A stretch of DNA of 64,000 bases from Actinomadura coerulea (GCF_014208105.1 NZ_JACHMQ010000001.1:5828001-5892000); one strand, 5' to 3'; shown: positions 42,846 to 51,706, counted from the first letter of the stretch. Program-made: numbers and translations. Notes: a model not told the origin generated them from the letters alone.

Positions 42846-42919
42846 GCCGTGTGCCGTGACGAATGGCACGCACGGTTCTGAGGGGGCGGGGACGCAGTAA
42901 TGCGTCCCCGCTACCCGAC
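42844..42919 (+). ncRNA. Group II intron domains V and VI
   Basis: Domain V begins GAGCCGTGTGCCGTGA and closes with GGCACGCACGGTTC (42844-42878), one base longer than the 34-base consensus. Domain VI follows as GGGGACGC-AGTAAT-GCGTCCCC with an A in the bulge/loop, then CTACCCGAC. Domain V is the catalytic core of the ribozyme. Confidence 0.85.
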
Positions 42920-43460
42920 CAAAAACTTCACGGAGTCTGAGGGACGCGCGTCCGTGCTGCGGATCTACAGCGGCCAGCTGATTCCTGCCCTGCTGCAGAC
43001 GCCTGCCTACGCACGCGCCCTCCTGGTTGAGGGGCGAGAGCCAGGGATAGACGCGATGGTGGAAGCGCGGATGTCACGGCAGCAGATCCTGACCAAGGAA
43101 AGCCCGGCCGATCTGTGGGTTCTCCTGGCGGAGACAGCCATGGCCTGCCTGGTGGGTGGCAGGACGGTCATGCGGGAGCAACTCGCCAAGCTGCTTGAGG
43201 TGTCGGAGCTGCCGAACGTAATGCTGCGGATCGTCCCGAACACGGCGGGCGCGAATGCCGGGCTCGACGGGCCGTTCAAGGTCATCAAGGTCAGGGAGGG
43301 ACAGGTCGGCTACGTCGAGGCCCCCACCGGCGGAAGGCTCGTCCCAGAGGCCGCCGAGGTCGACGGACTACTCGACAGGTTCGACCGCATAGGGGCGGTC
43401 GCCCTCCCCGTAGACTCCAGTCGGAGCCTGATCAAGCATCTGATGGAGGCCTTGACGTGA
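42920..43460 (+). CDS. XRE regulator, 3' exon (DUF5753 domain)
   Basis: This is the second exon, about 180 codons, of the regulator begun at 40106. It encodes the DUF5753 domain: IYSGQLIPALLQTPAYARAL, ADLWVLLAETAMACLVGGRT, EVSELPNVMLRIVPNTAGAN. A start codon at 42900 lies in the intron and would give only a partial protein, so the true product needs splicing. The last four bases (GTGA) overlap the DUF397 gene. Proteins of this type act with DUF397 partners in developmental or antibiotic regulation in streptomycetes. Confidence 0.85.
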
Positions 43461-43663
43461 CTTCCCCCCAGTGGCGCAAAAGCAGCCGATCCAGCGATGG
43501 GACGAGCGGCCAGTGCGTGGAGGTTGCCCAGCTCGACAACGCCATCGGCCTACGAGACAGCAAGGCCCCGAGCAGCGGGCACCTCTCGCTTTCCATGGGC
43601 AGCTTTGCCGGCCTTGTCGCCAGGGCGAAGAGGAACGAACTGGGCTTCAACGCTCAGCGGTAG
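43457..43663 (+). CDS. DUF397 protein
   Basis: This is a 68-residue DUF397 protein: PQWRKSSRSSDGTSGQCVEV then AQLDNAIGLRDSKAPSSGHL. The pattern W-RKSSxS-x-x-CVEVA and the RDSK motif are family-defining. It is the usual partner of an XRE/DUF5753 regulator and overlaps it by 4 bases (GTGA). A hairpin follows the stop. Expression therefore depends on transcription through the 2.5-kb intron. Confidence 0.9.
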   Translation: MTSPQWRKSSRSSDGTSGQCVEVAQLDNAIGLRDSKAPSSGHLSLSMGSFAGLVARAKRNELGFNAQR

Positions 43664-43680
43664 GCAAGAGCGACCTTGAA

Positions 43681-43718
43681 AATGCAGGAGGGCCAGATCC
43701 GTCCAGCCCTCCTGCATT
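43681..43718 (+). terminator. Hairpin after DUF397
   Basis: AATGCAGGAGGGC (43681-43693) and GCCCTCCTGCATT (43706-43718) are perfect 13-base arms with a 12-base loop. It ends the HATPase-opposed XRE/DUF397 transcript. Confidence 0.75.
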
Positions 43719-43854
43719 GGTTCGCTCGCGTAACAAGAGCGTGCGTAGCTTCCTCTATTTGGTGGGCATGCCAGAGCGCGACCAACGCCGATTGCGCGGC
43801 TGTGCGCGACTCCAGGGACCCGGACGGGCTCAGCCTCATCCTTGAAGGCCAGGG

Positions 43855-46800
43855 ATGCCGCTCTCGGCCGGAGGTACTCCAGCACACGAGGCCAGCCCAC
43901 AGCCCGCAAGCGCTTGGCTCACGACGCCCCTGGCACAGGGCACGCTGCGGACGGCGTTGTCATCGAGCGGCCCCATGTGGTCGGCTGTTCCGGTGAGCAT
44001 CGACCAGTTCTTCGGCTACGGGCCTGAAGCTCCGTTCGCCACCAACGAGGTGTTCACCAACAGGGAGGAGCAGATCGATCGGTGTCATCGCTGGCTGATC
44101 GAACACTCCGCACGTGAATGGCCCGTCCAGGCGCTCATGGACTTCCAGCGGCCCGCGGTCAACATCCTCGCGGTGGCTGGAGAGGGCGGCATCGGCAAAT
44201 CCACCCTGACGCGGCACGTCGCTGACCTCGCGGTTCGGGGAGAGTTGGACGGGCTTCCCAAGAATCGGGCGTGCGCCGTGCTGGACTTCGCAGACCCCGA
44301 CAGCTCCAGCTTCGAGTCGTTGCTGCTGCGCGTCCGGGCTGGGCTGGGGGGCCTGGCCCGTTCCTGGCCGGCTTTCGACGTCGCACTGGCCCTCTACTGG
44401 GAGCGCAAGCATCCAGGTGAGTCGCTGGCCGCCTTTCTCGGCAAGGGGTCGGTGGACGGACGGCGAGCAGCGGATCAGGTGAGCGGGACCGTCGACCAGT
44501 TCCTCGGCGGGTTCGGCGCGGTCAGCGTCACTTACCAGGTCTTGGACAAGCTCGGACGCACCGTCGCGCATAAGGCCAAGCTGAAGTCGCTGCGTAACGA
44601 GTTGCCCGCGCTCGACCCCATCCTCGATGAGCCAGACCCCGACCGGATGCTCGGCTACATGCCCGTCCTGCTGTCGGCCGACCTGGAACGCGCCCGAGCC
44701 AAGAGGCCCGTACTCGCGGTGTGTGTTCTCGACACACTGGAGATCGTCCAAGGGCTGCCGTCCGAGCGCGGCGGCCTGGAGGACCTGGTGTCGCGGTTGG
44801 TCTACCTGATGCCGAACGTGGCGTTCCTAGCGGCCAGCCGGTTGCCGCTGGGCTGGCACGACCCGGCCCGTGCCCTTGGACTGACCTACGGCGGCGCGCA
44901 CCGCTGGCCCGATCTCGCCGGACCGGTCCAGCTCAGGCTGGACGGCTTCGACCCAGTGTCCGCGAACGAGTATCTGACGACGCGGCTGACCGTGGACGAC
45001 CGCCCCGCCATCGACGAGGCGGTGCGGAACCGGATGATCGCCGGATCCGGCGGCTCACCGTTGTATCTGGACCTGTCGGCGAGCCTGTATGGGCAGTACC
45101 TCGCGCGCGGCCAGGCGCCGCCCCCGGAGGTGTTCGGACTCGGGTTCCCCGAGCTGGTGCTGCGGACGATGAGGGACCTGTCGGAGACCGATCGTGACCT
45201 CCTGCGTGCCGCCGCGCTGCTCGAAGCGTTCGATGCCGACCTGCTGCAAGCGATGCTCCCGGGCATCCGCCGCCGGCGGATCGAGGCCTTCACCTCCCTC
45301 CCGTTCGTCCGGCGCGAGGAGTCGGTGTGGCCCGCCTACCGGCTGCACGACAACCTGCGACGCAGTGTCCTGGACTGTGACGCCCACACACCCGATGGAT
45401 GGACCCTCAGCGAACGTCGCGAACACCTGCAGCGCGCCATCAACCACCTCGCGAAGGTCGCGTTGTCGATCTGGGACGAGGAAGAGTCGTCCTCGCTGGC
45501 TGAGCGGAGCCGCCGGACCGTCGCCGCGTTCTTACTGCTGTTGCGTGCCGCGATCGAGCACGGCGCAGTGCCGCCGGTGCTGGGGGACCTCGCCTACAGC
45601 CTGAGCGTCGCCGGCCACTGGCAGGTCCTGGCGTCCCTCCCCGCACCGGACGCCGTACCCGAGCTAACGCGGCTGTCAGCCGTCGCCCGGCTGACTACCC
45701 GCGGCGACATCAACGCCGAGGACCGCTACCAGGCGATGCAGAGGCTGGTCGGTGAGCACGCAACCCCTGAGTCCAACGACCCATTCGCCGACTACTACCG
45801 CTGGGAGCTGGGCACCCGCGCCCACGTCGCCGGACACCTGAACGAAGCGATCGGTCATCTGTCAGCGATCACGGCCGACGGCTCGCTGATCGGCGCGAGC
45901 GCTCTGTTCGGCCTGGCAGACAACGCCCTTCGCCGCGGTGACTACCGGCAGGTCGCCGAACTGATGGACAAGGCCACCGACGAAGGCCTCGACCGCATTC
46001 GTGTCGCCGACATGCTCGGCCACACCTACATCCACAACGCCCGCTTCGCCGACGCCGCCCGTCTCTTCGAGACCACGCTGGAAGCCGCCCAGGCCGCGGG
46101 AACGCCGTTGTGGGAAGCCCGCGCCCTGCGCCACCTGGCCCTCGCACTCATGTGGTTCGACCCCGACCGCACCCTCGCCCTCGTCCCCCGCGCCCGCGAC
46201 CTCAACTCCTCCGTCGGGGAACTTATCGGTGTGGCCCAGTGCGACCTGGCCGCCTCCATGGCTCACGCCCTACGCGGCGAGCACGCGCAGGCCGCAGACC
46301 TCTTGGAAAGCGCAACCCGCCAGTACGACGAGCTCGGCGCCACCGGGGAACTCACCCCCGCGGAAGCCATCCGGGTACTGCAGTACGCCGCCGACGGACG
46401 CGTCGACCAAGCCACGGCCATCGCCACGCGCCTCGCCGCATCCTCCCAAGGTCCGCAACCCGAGTGCCTACCCGTCTGGGTCCAAGTGACCAGTTGGTGG
46501 GCCAGCATCCCTGCCCCGGAGGATGCGGCCTTGCGATGGCTCGATAGCACCGACACCGCCCTACAGCGTTGGAAGGAGCCCCTAGACCGGCTTCGGCGCC
46601 GACACCGTAGTGTGTGCGCACCGCTCGACGTGGCTGACCGAGAGGCGTATATCCCCACCAACCGGCTACCCGGCGATGTCCTCGATCGCACTGTGCGGTC
46701 GGCGTCCGCCTCTCCGGCATTCGATGGGCCACCCGTCCAGCATGCCGACGACGGGATCATCAACGGGGAACGCACTGTCATCAAGCTCCAGCGCCGCGCC

Positions 46801-47490
46801 CACGAACGCCTGGAGACCGCCCTGCACTTGGAGCGCCTCCGCACCGCGACCGGCATCCCGGCCCCACGACTCCTCGACTACGGCACTTTTCCTGGCGGCA
46901 CCTGGTGGGCCGTCCTCGAACGGCTCCCTGGAACACACAGCGACCACCCGACTCCCGGGCAGCAGCGCGCGCTGGGGCGCATGCTGCGCTCGTGGCACTC
47001 GCACAGCCCAGCCGCCGGCCTGCGGCTGGACGACCCTGGCGCGCTCGGCGTCCTGCTCGGCTGGGCACGCCGCGCCGTCCCTCGCGCCTACCCTGCTCTC
47101 GCCCAACGTCTCAGCGACGCCTGCGAAGCCATGCCAATGATGCCGATCCACGGGGATGTTGCCGTCGGCCATAACGCGCTGTTTGACGGCGACACCCTCA
47201 CCGGCGTCCTGGACCCCGGCGCCGTCGAACAGGGCCCGCCGATGCTCGACCTGGCCTGGGCGCTTGCCGTGGACCTCCCACACGGCGGGTCGACCGCCCC
47301 ACTCCTGGAGGGCTACGGCGAAGTCGATCGGGTGGCCCTGAACGCTCTGCTTCCGCTCATGCTGTTGCGCCGCCTCATCGACACCGTCGCCCTGGGGCTA
47401 TCCGACACAGACGGCCAGTGGATAGCCCGTCATCTGGGCGAGAACCATCCGGACCTACTGGCGCTAGTGGAAGACGAGCTGAGCCTCTAA
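43855..47490 (+). CDS. STAND-type NTPase with TPR region and C-terminal aminoglycoside-phosphotransferase-like domain
   Basis: This is up to 1,211 residues in three parts. Residues about 95-420 form an NTPase: Walker A VAGEGGIGKSTLTRHVADLA, Walker B AVCVLDTLEIVQ, sensor-like FLAASRLPLGW. Residues about 500-920 are helical repeats of TPR type (LGHTYIHNARFADAARLFET). Residues about 950-1205 are an APH-like kinase with IKLQRRAHERL (ATP-site Lys), MMPIHGDVAVGHNALF (HGD) and GVLDPGAV (metal Asp). The catalytic Asp and Asn are separated by five residues instead of four. ATG at 43855 has GAAGG upstream; ATG 43975 is possible. It is likely a sensor-switch protein; the substrate of the kinase part is unknown. 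Confidence 0.8.
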   Translation: MPLSAGGTPAHEASPQPASAWLTTPLAQGTLRTALSSSGPMWSAVPVSIDQFFGYGPEAPFATNEVFTNREEQIDRCHRWLIEHSAREWPVQALMDFQRPAVNILAVAGEGGIGKSTLTRHVADLAVRGELDGLPKNRACAVLDFADPDSSSFESLLLRVRAGLGGLARSWPAFDVALALYWERKHPGESLAAFLGKGSVDGRRAADQVSGTVDQFLGGFGAVSVTYQVLDKLGRTVAHKAKLKSLRNELPALDPILDEPDPDRMLGYMPVLLSADLERARAKRPVLAVCVLDTLEIVQGLPSERGGLEDLVSRLVYLMPNVAFLAASRLPLGWHDPARALGLTYGGAHRWPDLAGPVQLRLDGFDPVSANEYLTTRLTVDDRPAIDEAVRNRMIAGSGGSPLYLDLSASLYGQYLARGQAPPPEVFGLGFPELVLRTMRDLSETDRDLLRAAALLEAFDADLLQAMLPGIRRRRIEAFTSLPFVRREESVWPAYRLHDNLRRSVLDCDAHTPDGWTLSERREHLQRAINHLAKVALSIWDEEESSSLAERSRRTVAAFLLLLRAAIEHGAVPPVLGDLAYSLSVAGHWQVLASLPAPDAVPELTRLSAVARLTTRGDINAEDRYQAMQRLVGEHATPESNDPFADYYRWELGTRAHVAGHLNEAIGHLSAITADGSLIGASALFGLADNALRRGDYRQVAELMDKATDEGLDRIRVADMLGHTYIHNARFADAARLFETTLEAAQAAGTPLWEARALRHLALALMWFDPDRTLALVPRARDLNSSVGELIGVAQCDLAASMAHALRGEHAQAADLLESATRQYDELGATGELTPAEAIRVLQYAADGRVDQATAIATRLAASSQGPQPECLPVWVQVTSWWASIPAPEDAALRWLDSTDTALQRWKEPLDRLRRRHRSVCAPLDVADREAYIPTNRLPGDVLDRTVRSASASPAFDGPPVQHADDGIINGERTVIKLQRRAHERLETALHLERLRTATGIPAPRLLDYGTFPGGTWWAVLERLPGTHSDHPTPGQQRALGRMLRSWHSHSPAAGLRLDDPGALGVLLGWARRAVPRAYPALAQRLSDACEAMPMMPIHGDVAVGHNALFDGDTLTGVLDPGAVEQGPPMLDLAWALAVDLPHGGSTAPLLEGYGEVDRVALNALLPLMLLRRLIDTVALGLSDTDGQWIARHLGENHPDLLALVEDELSL

Positions 47491-48263
47491 TCCGCCAGGC
47501 CCAGCCGCACCGCCCATCGATACGGGATGTAGTTGTCCAGCACGTTGGCCGGCACCGACAGCCGCTCACGGAGCTCAGGCTCGTCGTCTCGCGCGTAGAA
47601 GCGGTTCAGTCCGTCGAACAGCGCCAGCTCATACCCTGCGGCCAGCACGCCTGGCTCCCACTCGTGATGGCTAGGACGCGAGGTCAAGGGCACCGTCGCC
47701 TCGATCACGATCGCCCTGGGCCGCCACGCCGCCAGATCCGCCGAGGCCAATACGGAGACCTCAGCCCCCTCGACATCTACCTTCAACAGATCGAATCCCG
47801 GCTGCGCGTAATCCGACAGCACCGTCTCCAGCCGCGTCACCTCGACGCGCAACTCCTCACAACGCCATCCATCGGCAAGGTGCAGGGCCAGCACATCCCG
47901 CTCCAGAGTGCTGAGGCCACCGCCACCAGTCTTCCCCGGCCCCGGAACGATCCGGAAGAAGCTCGCCAGACCAGGCTGCTGCCCGATCGCCACGTTCAGC
48001 GTCACATCACCCGGCCGGGCAGCCCGCAAGCTCTCGAAACGCTCGGGCAGCGGCTCAATGTTGACCCCGCGCCATCCAAGCCGATCCACCAAATTCTTGG
48101 TCAGCGACCCCTGAACCGGGTTCCCGGCCCCAACATCTACGAAGAACCCACCAGGCCGGTCACCGAAGGCCCGCATCAGCACAACGTCCTCGGCGTTCCC
48201 GCCATACGCGACCAGATCGCACCCAGCGGGCAGGTTCGACCCCATACCGCCAACCGTAACCAC
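47487..48263 (-). CDS. FkbM-family methyltransferase
   Basis: This is a 258-residue SAM-dependent methyltransferase of the FkbM family. Motif I is GGFFVDVGAGNPVQGSLTKN, followed by GWRGVNIEPLPERF, and the FkbM signature FDLLKVDVEGAEVSVL. These enzymes usually methylate hydroxyl groups. The start is GTG 48263 or ATG 48245. It lies on the same strand as the radical SAM operon, 180 bases downstream, and may act on its product. It overlaps the convergent NTPase gene by 4 bases. Confidence 0.87.
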   Translation of the reverse strand: MVTVGGMGSNLPAGCDLVAYGGNAEDVVLMRAFGDRPGGFFVDVGAGNPVQGSLTKNLVDRLGWRGVNIEPLPERFESLRAARPGDVTLNVAIGQQPGLASFFRIVPGPGKTGGGGLSTLERDVLALHLADGWRCEELRVEVTRLETVLSDYAQPGFDLLKVDVEGAEVSVLASADLAAWRPRAIVIEATVPLTSRPSHHEWEPGVLAAGYELALFDGLNRFYARDDEPELRERLSVPANVLDNYIPYRWAVRLGLAD

Positions 48264-48442
48264 GTCGCGCTCGTCTCTGCCTCACACCACCGGGTAGCTG
48301 ATTGGCGGAGCCCATCCTTCATGGGGTCGTCCCTCTACAGCACCAGCCGTGACTCGGGGAACTCGACTGCAAGGAGCCCGCGGGATGATCGCAAGACTGA
48401 TGGGCCGGAGCACCTCATTCTGCCTGGCATGGCACCGCCGGA

Positions 48443-49039
48443 TTAGGCGCGGGGGCGGTCCGGGGCGCCTTCCAGCGGCCACGCCCGCTCACCGCGGGTG
48501 CGCAAGTCAGTGGCTATGCCCGCCAGGGCGTGCAGCGTCTTCGGGGCGTGGGTGAGCCAGCCGCCGGTCTGGTAGCCGACGGGCCCGGACCCGTAGTCGT
48601 GGATGAGGGCGGTGTGGGAGTCGAACAGCAGGAAGTCGAAGTAGCTGTGCACCGGAGACGGCGGCACGAAGAACTCGATGCGCTCTCCCAGCCGGCTCCG
48701 CACCTCATAGTTGATCATCTCGTAGTGCAGGTAGTTGGTGAGCGGGTAGGAGAGCAGCCGCACCCGAGTGAACTCCAGGTTCCGCGACCTCACCTCGTCG
48801 CGAAGAGGCTGGTCCTCCATCGCTTCTTCCTCCAGGAGGCGGCGGGCCAGCGCGACGTCGCCCGCTTGGAACGCCTCCTGCGATCGGACACCGTCGGCCT
48901 CACGATATGACTGCCAGCACTCCAACTTGAGGAAGCGCCGCTCGGTGCGTGCCCAGGCTTCACCGAACGACTCCAGGAAGCCCTCCAAGGTGAGCCGCTC
49001 ACTGCCGTCCAGCGACCATGCAGGCGGTTGATGCATCAT
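48443..49039 (-). CDS. DUF6879-like protein
   Basis: This is a 198-residue protein. The pattern FGEAWARTERRFLKLECWQS, LRDEVRSRNLEFTRVRLLSY and a late FFVPPSPVHSYFDFLLFDSH matches the DUF6879 proteins that I recall next to XRE/DUF397 genes. FDFLLFDSHTALIHDYG contains a conserved-looking Asp/His pair. No enzymatic role is known. The ATG overlaps the previous stop by 4 bases (ATGA), so it is part of the radical SAM operon. Confidence 0.7.
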   Translation of the reverse strand: MMHQPPAWSLDGSERLTLEGFLESFGEAWARTERRFLKLECWQSYREADGVRSQEAFQAGDVALARRLLEEEAMEDQPLRDEVRSRNLEFTRVRLLSYPLTNYLHYEMINYEVRSRLGERIEFFVPPSPVHSYFDFLLFDSHTALIHDYGSGPVGYQTGGWLTHAPKTLHALAGIATDLRTRGERAWPLEGAPDRPRA

Positions 49040-49494
49040 TCGTCCGGGATGAGCGCCTTCGTCAGCGCGACGATCTGATTTGACGGGAAGTAGATCTGGA
49101 CGAAGGCGGCTGTCGTGAATCGCTCGCCTGTCCAGACTACGGGCGTGTGGAGTCGCCAGGAGCCCTGGGCCCATCGAGTGGTGACGAACTCGCGGAACTG
49201 GTCATCGGTCGCCAGATCGCTGAGAAGGGCCAGCGCACCGCCGTGCGGCATCTTGAGCCAGGCCCACCCGCGGTAGTACTCGATGAAACCAGCGTTGCCC
49301 GTCGGCTCGCCGACAGGCTCTACGGCGTTGCGTTCGGCTTCGACCGCCTCACCTGTGTCCTGGCAGCAGGCAGCGGTTTGCCAGCGCCTCGCCCAGATGA
49401 CGCGGACGAGGTCGACCATGGCGTTGTCGATGAGGACCGCTTCCTCCTGGTGAGGAGGAACCAGTGTTGTTGAGGGATGGACCTGGAGGGCCAT
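49036..49494 (-). CDS. Hypothetical protein in the radical SAM operon
   Basis: This is a 152-residue protein with no recognised domain. It has a Cys-Cys pair (RWQTAACCQDTGEAVEAERN) and an aromatic-rich stretch (AGFIEYYRGWAWLKMPHGGA). The C-terminal half is mixed alpha/beta (FTTAAFVQIYFPSNQIVALT). AAGGA lies 5 bases before the ATG. It begins 45 bases after the kinase stop and overlaps the DUF6879-like gene. Its place suggests a role with the modified peptide, perhaps binding or immunity; that is inference. Confidence 0.6.
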   Translation of the reverse strand: MALQVHPSTTLVPPHQEEAVLIDNAMVDLVRVIWARRWQTAACCQDTGEAVEAERNAVEPVGEPTGNAGFIEYYRGWAWLKMPHGGALALLSDLATDDQFREFVTTRWAQGSWRLHTPVVWTGERFTTAAFVQIYFPSNQIVALTKALIPDE

Positions 49495-49538
49495 GTGTGT
49501 CCTTCCAGCGTTCTTGGCGCACCGGGTTGAGGGGTGCG

Positions 49539-50378
49539 TTAGGTGGTTCGGTGCTTGACCCAGCGAGTTGCTGCTGCGGCAAGCCCGGGGTGGGGTGCGT
49601 GGTCGCCGATGTCTTCCCACATCGCGGCCTGCGCTTTGGCGAATGCCGTCACCGCGTCGGCGGGCGGGGCGGCGAAGAGCGGGATTTTGGACGCCCAGGC
49701 CTGTGCTTGCGCCGGGTGGTGTCCGCAGGCGATGAGCCAGACGATCCAGCAGGCAGGGTCGATCCAGCGGGCCCCTCTGGTGGGCCAGGCCCAATCGAGC
49801 ATGTAGGCCCGCTTGTCACTGCCGATGAGGATGTTGGTGGGTGACCAGTCGGTGTGCGAGAGCCACTCGCCGGCGAACATCTCGGATTTATCGCTGTAAC
49901 TCGACCAGCGTTGCTCGGCTCGCTTGAGTTCGACACCGTCAGGGGCGGGTGGCCAGTGAGCCATCATGGCGATGATGAGTTCGAGGTCGAGGCTGGACGC
50001 CTCGTAGGATGCGGGACGGCCCTCGATGAAGCCGAACCCGTTGAGGTCCCAGCCACCTGTGATCTCCGACCATCGAAGCGGAGCCGAGACGTTCTGGATG
50101 TGCGGGTTGATCCGGCGTTCACGTTCCTGGGTCCAGACGCGGGGGTGATCGGTGCGCAGCCCTTTGACGAACGTGGTGTCGTTGATGATCACGGCTATCT
50201 CGGAGTTGAAGCCCTCGCTGACCGGGCGAGCAGTGATCACCGGCCCGGTGTGCTTCTCGATCAGTGCCTGCGTCTGGTGCCAGGGGAGCCGTTCGGTCAC
50301 ATCGGAACCGTACTGGAGGGGCCCCTCGCCTGCGGGAATGGGCGAGGGGCCGTGCTGCGGTGCCCTACGCGTCGTCAT
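49539..50378 (-). CDS. Aminoglycoside-phosphotransferase-family kinase in the peptide operon
   Basis: This is a 279-residue APH-fold kinase. The nucleotide loop is VSEGFNSEIAVII, the ATP-binding Lys is in TTFVKGLR, the catalytic loop is LSHTDWSPTNILIG (H-x-D-x4-N), and the metal Asp is in AYMLDWAWP. All catalytic residues are present, so it should be an active phosphotransferase. The ATG overlaps the stop of the 43-codon peptide gene (ATGA). Such tight coupling suggests it phosphorylates the peptide or a cofactor of it, not an antibiotic. That is inferred from position. Confidence 0.82.
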   Translation of the reverse strand: MTTRRAPQHGPSPIPAGEGPLQYGSDVTERLPWHQTQALIEKHTGPVITARPVSEGFNSEIAVIINDTTFVKGLRTDHPRVWTQERERRINPHIQNVSAPLRWSEITGGWDLNGFGFIEGRPASYEASSLDLELIIAMMAHWPPAPDGVELKRAEQRWSSYSDKSEMFAGEWLSHTDWSPTNILIGSDKRAYMLDWAWPTRGARWIDPACWIVWLIACGHHPAQAQAWASKIPLFAAPPADAVTAFAKAQAAMWEDIGDHAPHPGLAAAATRWVKHRTT

Positions 50379-50506
50379 TGATAGGGGTTGTCGTCGCCGC
50401 AGCCGAGGCCGATGGCGTATTCGGCTGCGTCGTTGACATCCTCGACGATCTCGACGACGGCTTCCTCGGTCGCGGGGCCGTCCTGCACCTCGATCGTGAT
50501 GCTCAC
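50375..50506 (-). CDS. Candidate RiPP precursor peptide (43 residues)
   Basis: This peptide is acidic (many Glu and Asp). Its leader-like half begins SITIEVQDGPATEEAVVEIV and its end is GLGCGDDNPYQ with a single Cys. The GTG start has AGGAGG 7 bases upstream. It overlaps the radical SAM stop (GTGA) and the kinase start (ATGA), 4 bases each. This sandwich between a SPASM enzyme and a kinase is the pattern of a peptide maturation system. I do not recognise the C-terminal motif from a known class. It is too short for many gene callers. Confidence 0.65.
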   Translation of the reverse strand: MSITIEVQDGPATEEAVVEIVEDVNDAAEYAIGLGCGDDNPYQ

Positions 50507-51636
50507 TGGGGTACCTCCTCTCGGGGCTCTTGGTACTGGCAGTAGGTGGCCAGCGGGGCTTTGGCTTTGCGGTAGAGCTGCACCAGCGGCATGCACGTCC
50601 CACATGTGCTCTGGAGCGTGCAGCCGGTGCATCCGCCCTGGCGGCGTAGCAGATCGTCGCTGATGCCGCCCAGGCGTTGGAGCCCTTGTGGCCCCTCGCG
50701 TACCAGGTCGATGTTGGGGTCACGGCCGATCTTGCAGATGCTCGCGCGGCCGAACGGGTCGACGTGGAACGACGTGTGTCCGGCGTCGCAGCCGGTGAAG
50801 GGTGCCCGCTTGCTCAGGAACTGGGGTGACTGGGAGGGCAGGCTCTCAGCACCGCCGTGGATGGTCGGGGACATGTTGGCGTACTCGCGATGTCGTAGCC
50901 CGAACCGTTCGGCCAGTTGGCGCATGAGGTGGAGTTCATGGGCATTGCGGTTGGTGATGATCAGGCTCAGATCCAGTTGGAGGCCGGCCTCGTGCGCCGC
51001 CGACAGTCCGCGCATGAACTTGCGGAAGGAGCCTGGCCTCCGGGTGAGGCCGTCGTAGGTCTCCGCTGTAGCGCCATAGACGCTGAGGCTCATCTTGCTC
51101 GGCCTGTAGGTCGTCAGCAGGTCGAGCATTTTTGGGTTGGCCAGCCGGGAGCCGTTGGTCAAGATCTCCACCATCATGCCCAGCTCGTAGGCCTTGGTGT
51201 GGACGGCGGCGAACAGCCGATCCACCATCGGCTCCCCACCTGTGAGCTGGAGCCAAAGGACGCCGGCATCCCGGATTGCCTCCAGCAACCGCTCACGCTC
51301 GGGCCAGCCCAGCCCATCGAAGGTCTTGAGGCCGAGGTAGCAGTGCTCACAGTCGTAGTTGCAGCCAAGATTCAGCTCATAGGTCGCCTTGCCGAACCCG
51401 TGGACCGATTCGCAGCGGATGAGCAGGTGATCGCCGGGCGGCTGCCCGTGAAGGTCGATCCCCCAAGCGGTTCGGGCGGCTGCCGTCAGCCAATCAGGAA
51501 GCACCTCGGCATCGGCAAGTGCTCGGTAGGCCCCCTGCGAAATCTTGATTCCTCGGGTCTCTCCTGACTTCAGCACTAGAAAGTCGCCTAGGAATGGACT
51601 TGCGATTAATTGGTACATCTGGCCCGTCCCGTACAT
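50503..51636 (-). CDS. Radical SAM/SPASM peptide maturase
   Basis: This is a 377-residue enzyme. The N-terminal about 95 residues may form a RiPP-recognition-like wing (LVLKSGETRGIKISQGAYRA). The radical SAM core has NLGCNYDCEHCYLGL (C-x3-C-x2-C) and LQLTGGEPMVDRL. The SPASM region has CDAGHTSFHVDPFGRASICK, GGCTGCTLQSTCGTC and a last TYC, enough Cys for two auxiliary iron-sulfur clusters. Such enzymes cross-link or epimerise peptide side chains. It is the first gene of the operon and is divergent from an XRE regulator. Confidence 0.9.
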   Translation of the reverse strand: MYGTGQMYQLIASPFLGDFLVLKSGETRGIKISQGAYRALADAEVLPDWLTAAARTAWGIDLHGQPPGDHLLIRCESVHGFGKATYELNLGCNYDCEHCYLGLKTFDGLGWPERERLLEAIRDAGVLWLQLTGGEPMVDRLFAAVHTKAYELGMMVEILTNGSRLANPKMLDLLTTYRPSKMSLSVYGATAETYDGLTRRPGSFRKFMRGLSAAHEAGLQLDLSLIITNRNAHELHLMRQLAERFGLRHREYANMSPTIHGGAESLPSQSPQFLSKRAPFTGCDAGHTSFHVDPFGRASICKIGRDPNIDLVREGPQGLQRLGGISDDLLRRQGGCTGCTLQSTCGTCMPLVQLYRKAKAPLATYCQYQEPREEVPQ

Positions 51637-51706
51637 ATTGCCTCGGCTCGAATCCGTCGGACGCGTTGCGGCGCGACGTCCAAGACGTTAAAACCGCAGG
51701 AGGGGT

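Larger units (their letters stand above)
40375..42919 (+). mobile_element. Group II intron, complete
   Basis: The 5' end reads GTGCGACGTGAAGTCGCACG, the canonical GUGYG start that folds at once. Domain V (42844 onward) and domain VI with a bulged-A hairpin are at the 3' end, which finishes CTACCCGAC (42911-42919). A reverse-transcriptase gene fills domain IV. Removing it restores the XRE reading frame exactly, which fixes both splice sites. Length is 2,545 bp. It lies in the transcribed sense of the host gene. Confidence 0.88.

Noticed and set aside
47418..48446. 342-codon plus-strand frame opposite the FkbM gene
   Set aside because: No motif, and FkbM motifs are complete on the minus strand.
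49539..50378. Aminoglycoside resistance gene
   Set aside because: The fold is right, but tight coupling to the peptide and radical SAM genes argues for a role in that system; no antibiotic claim is made.
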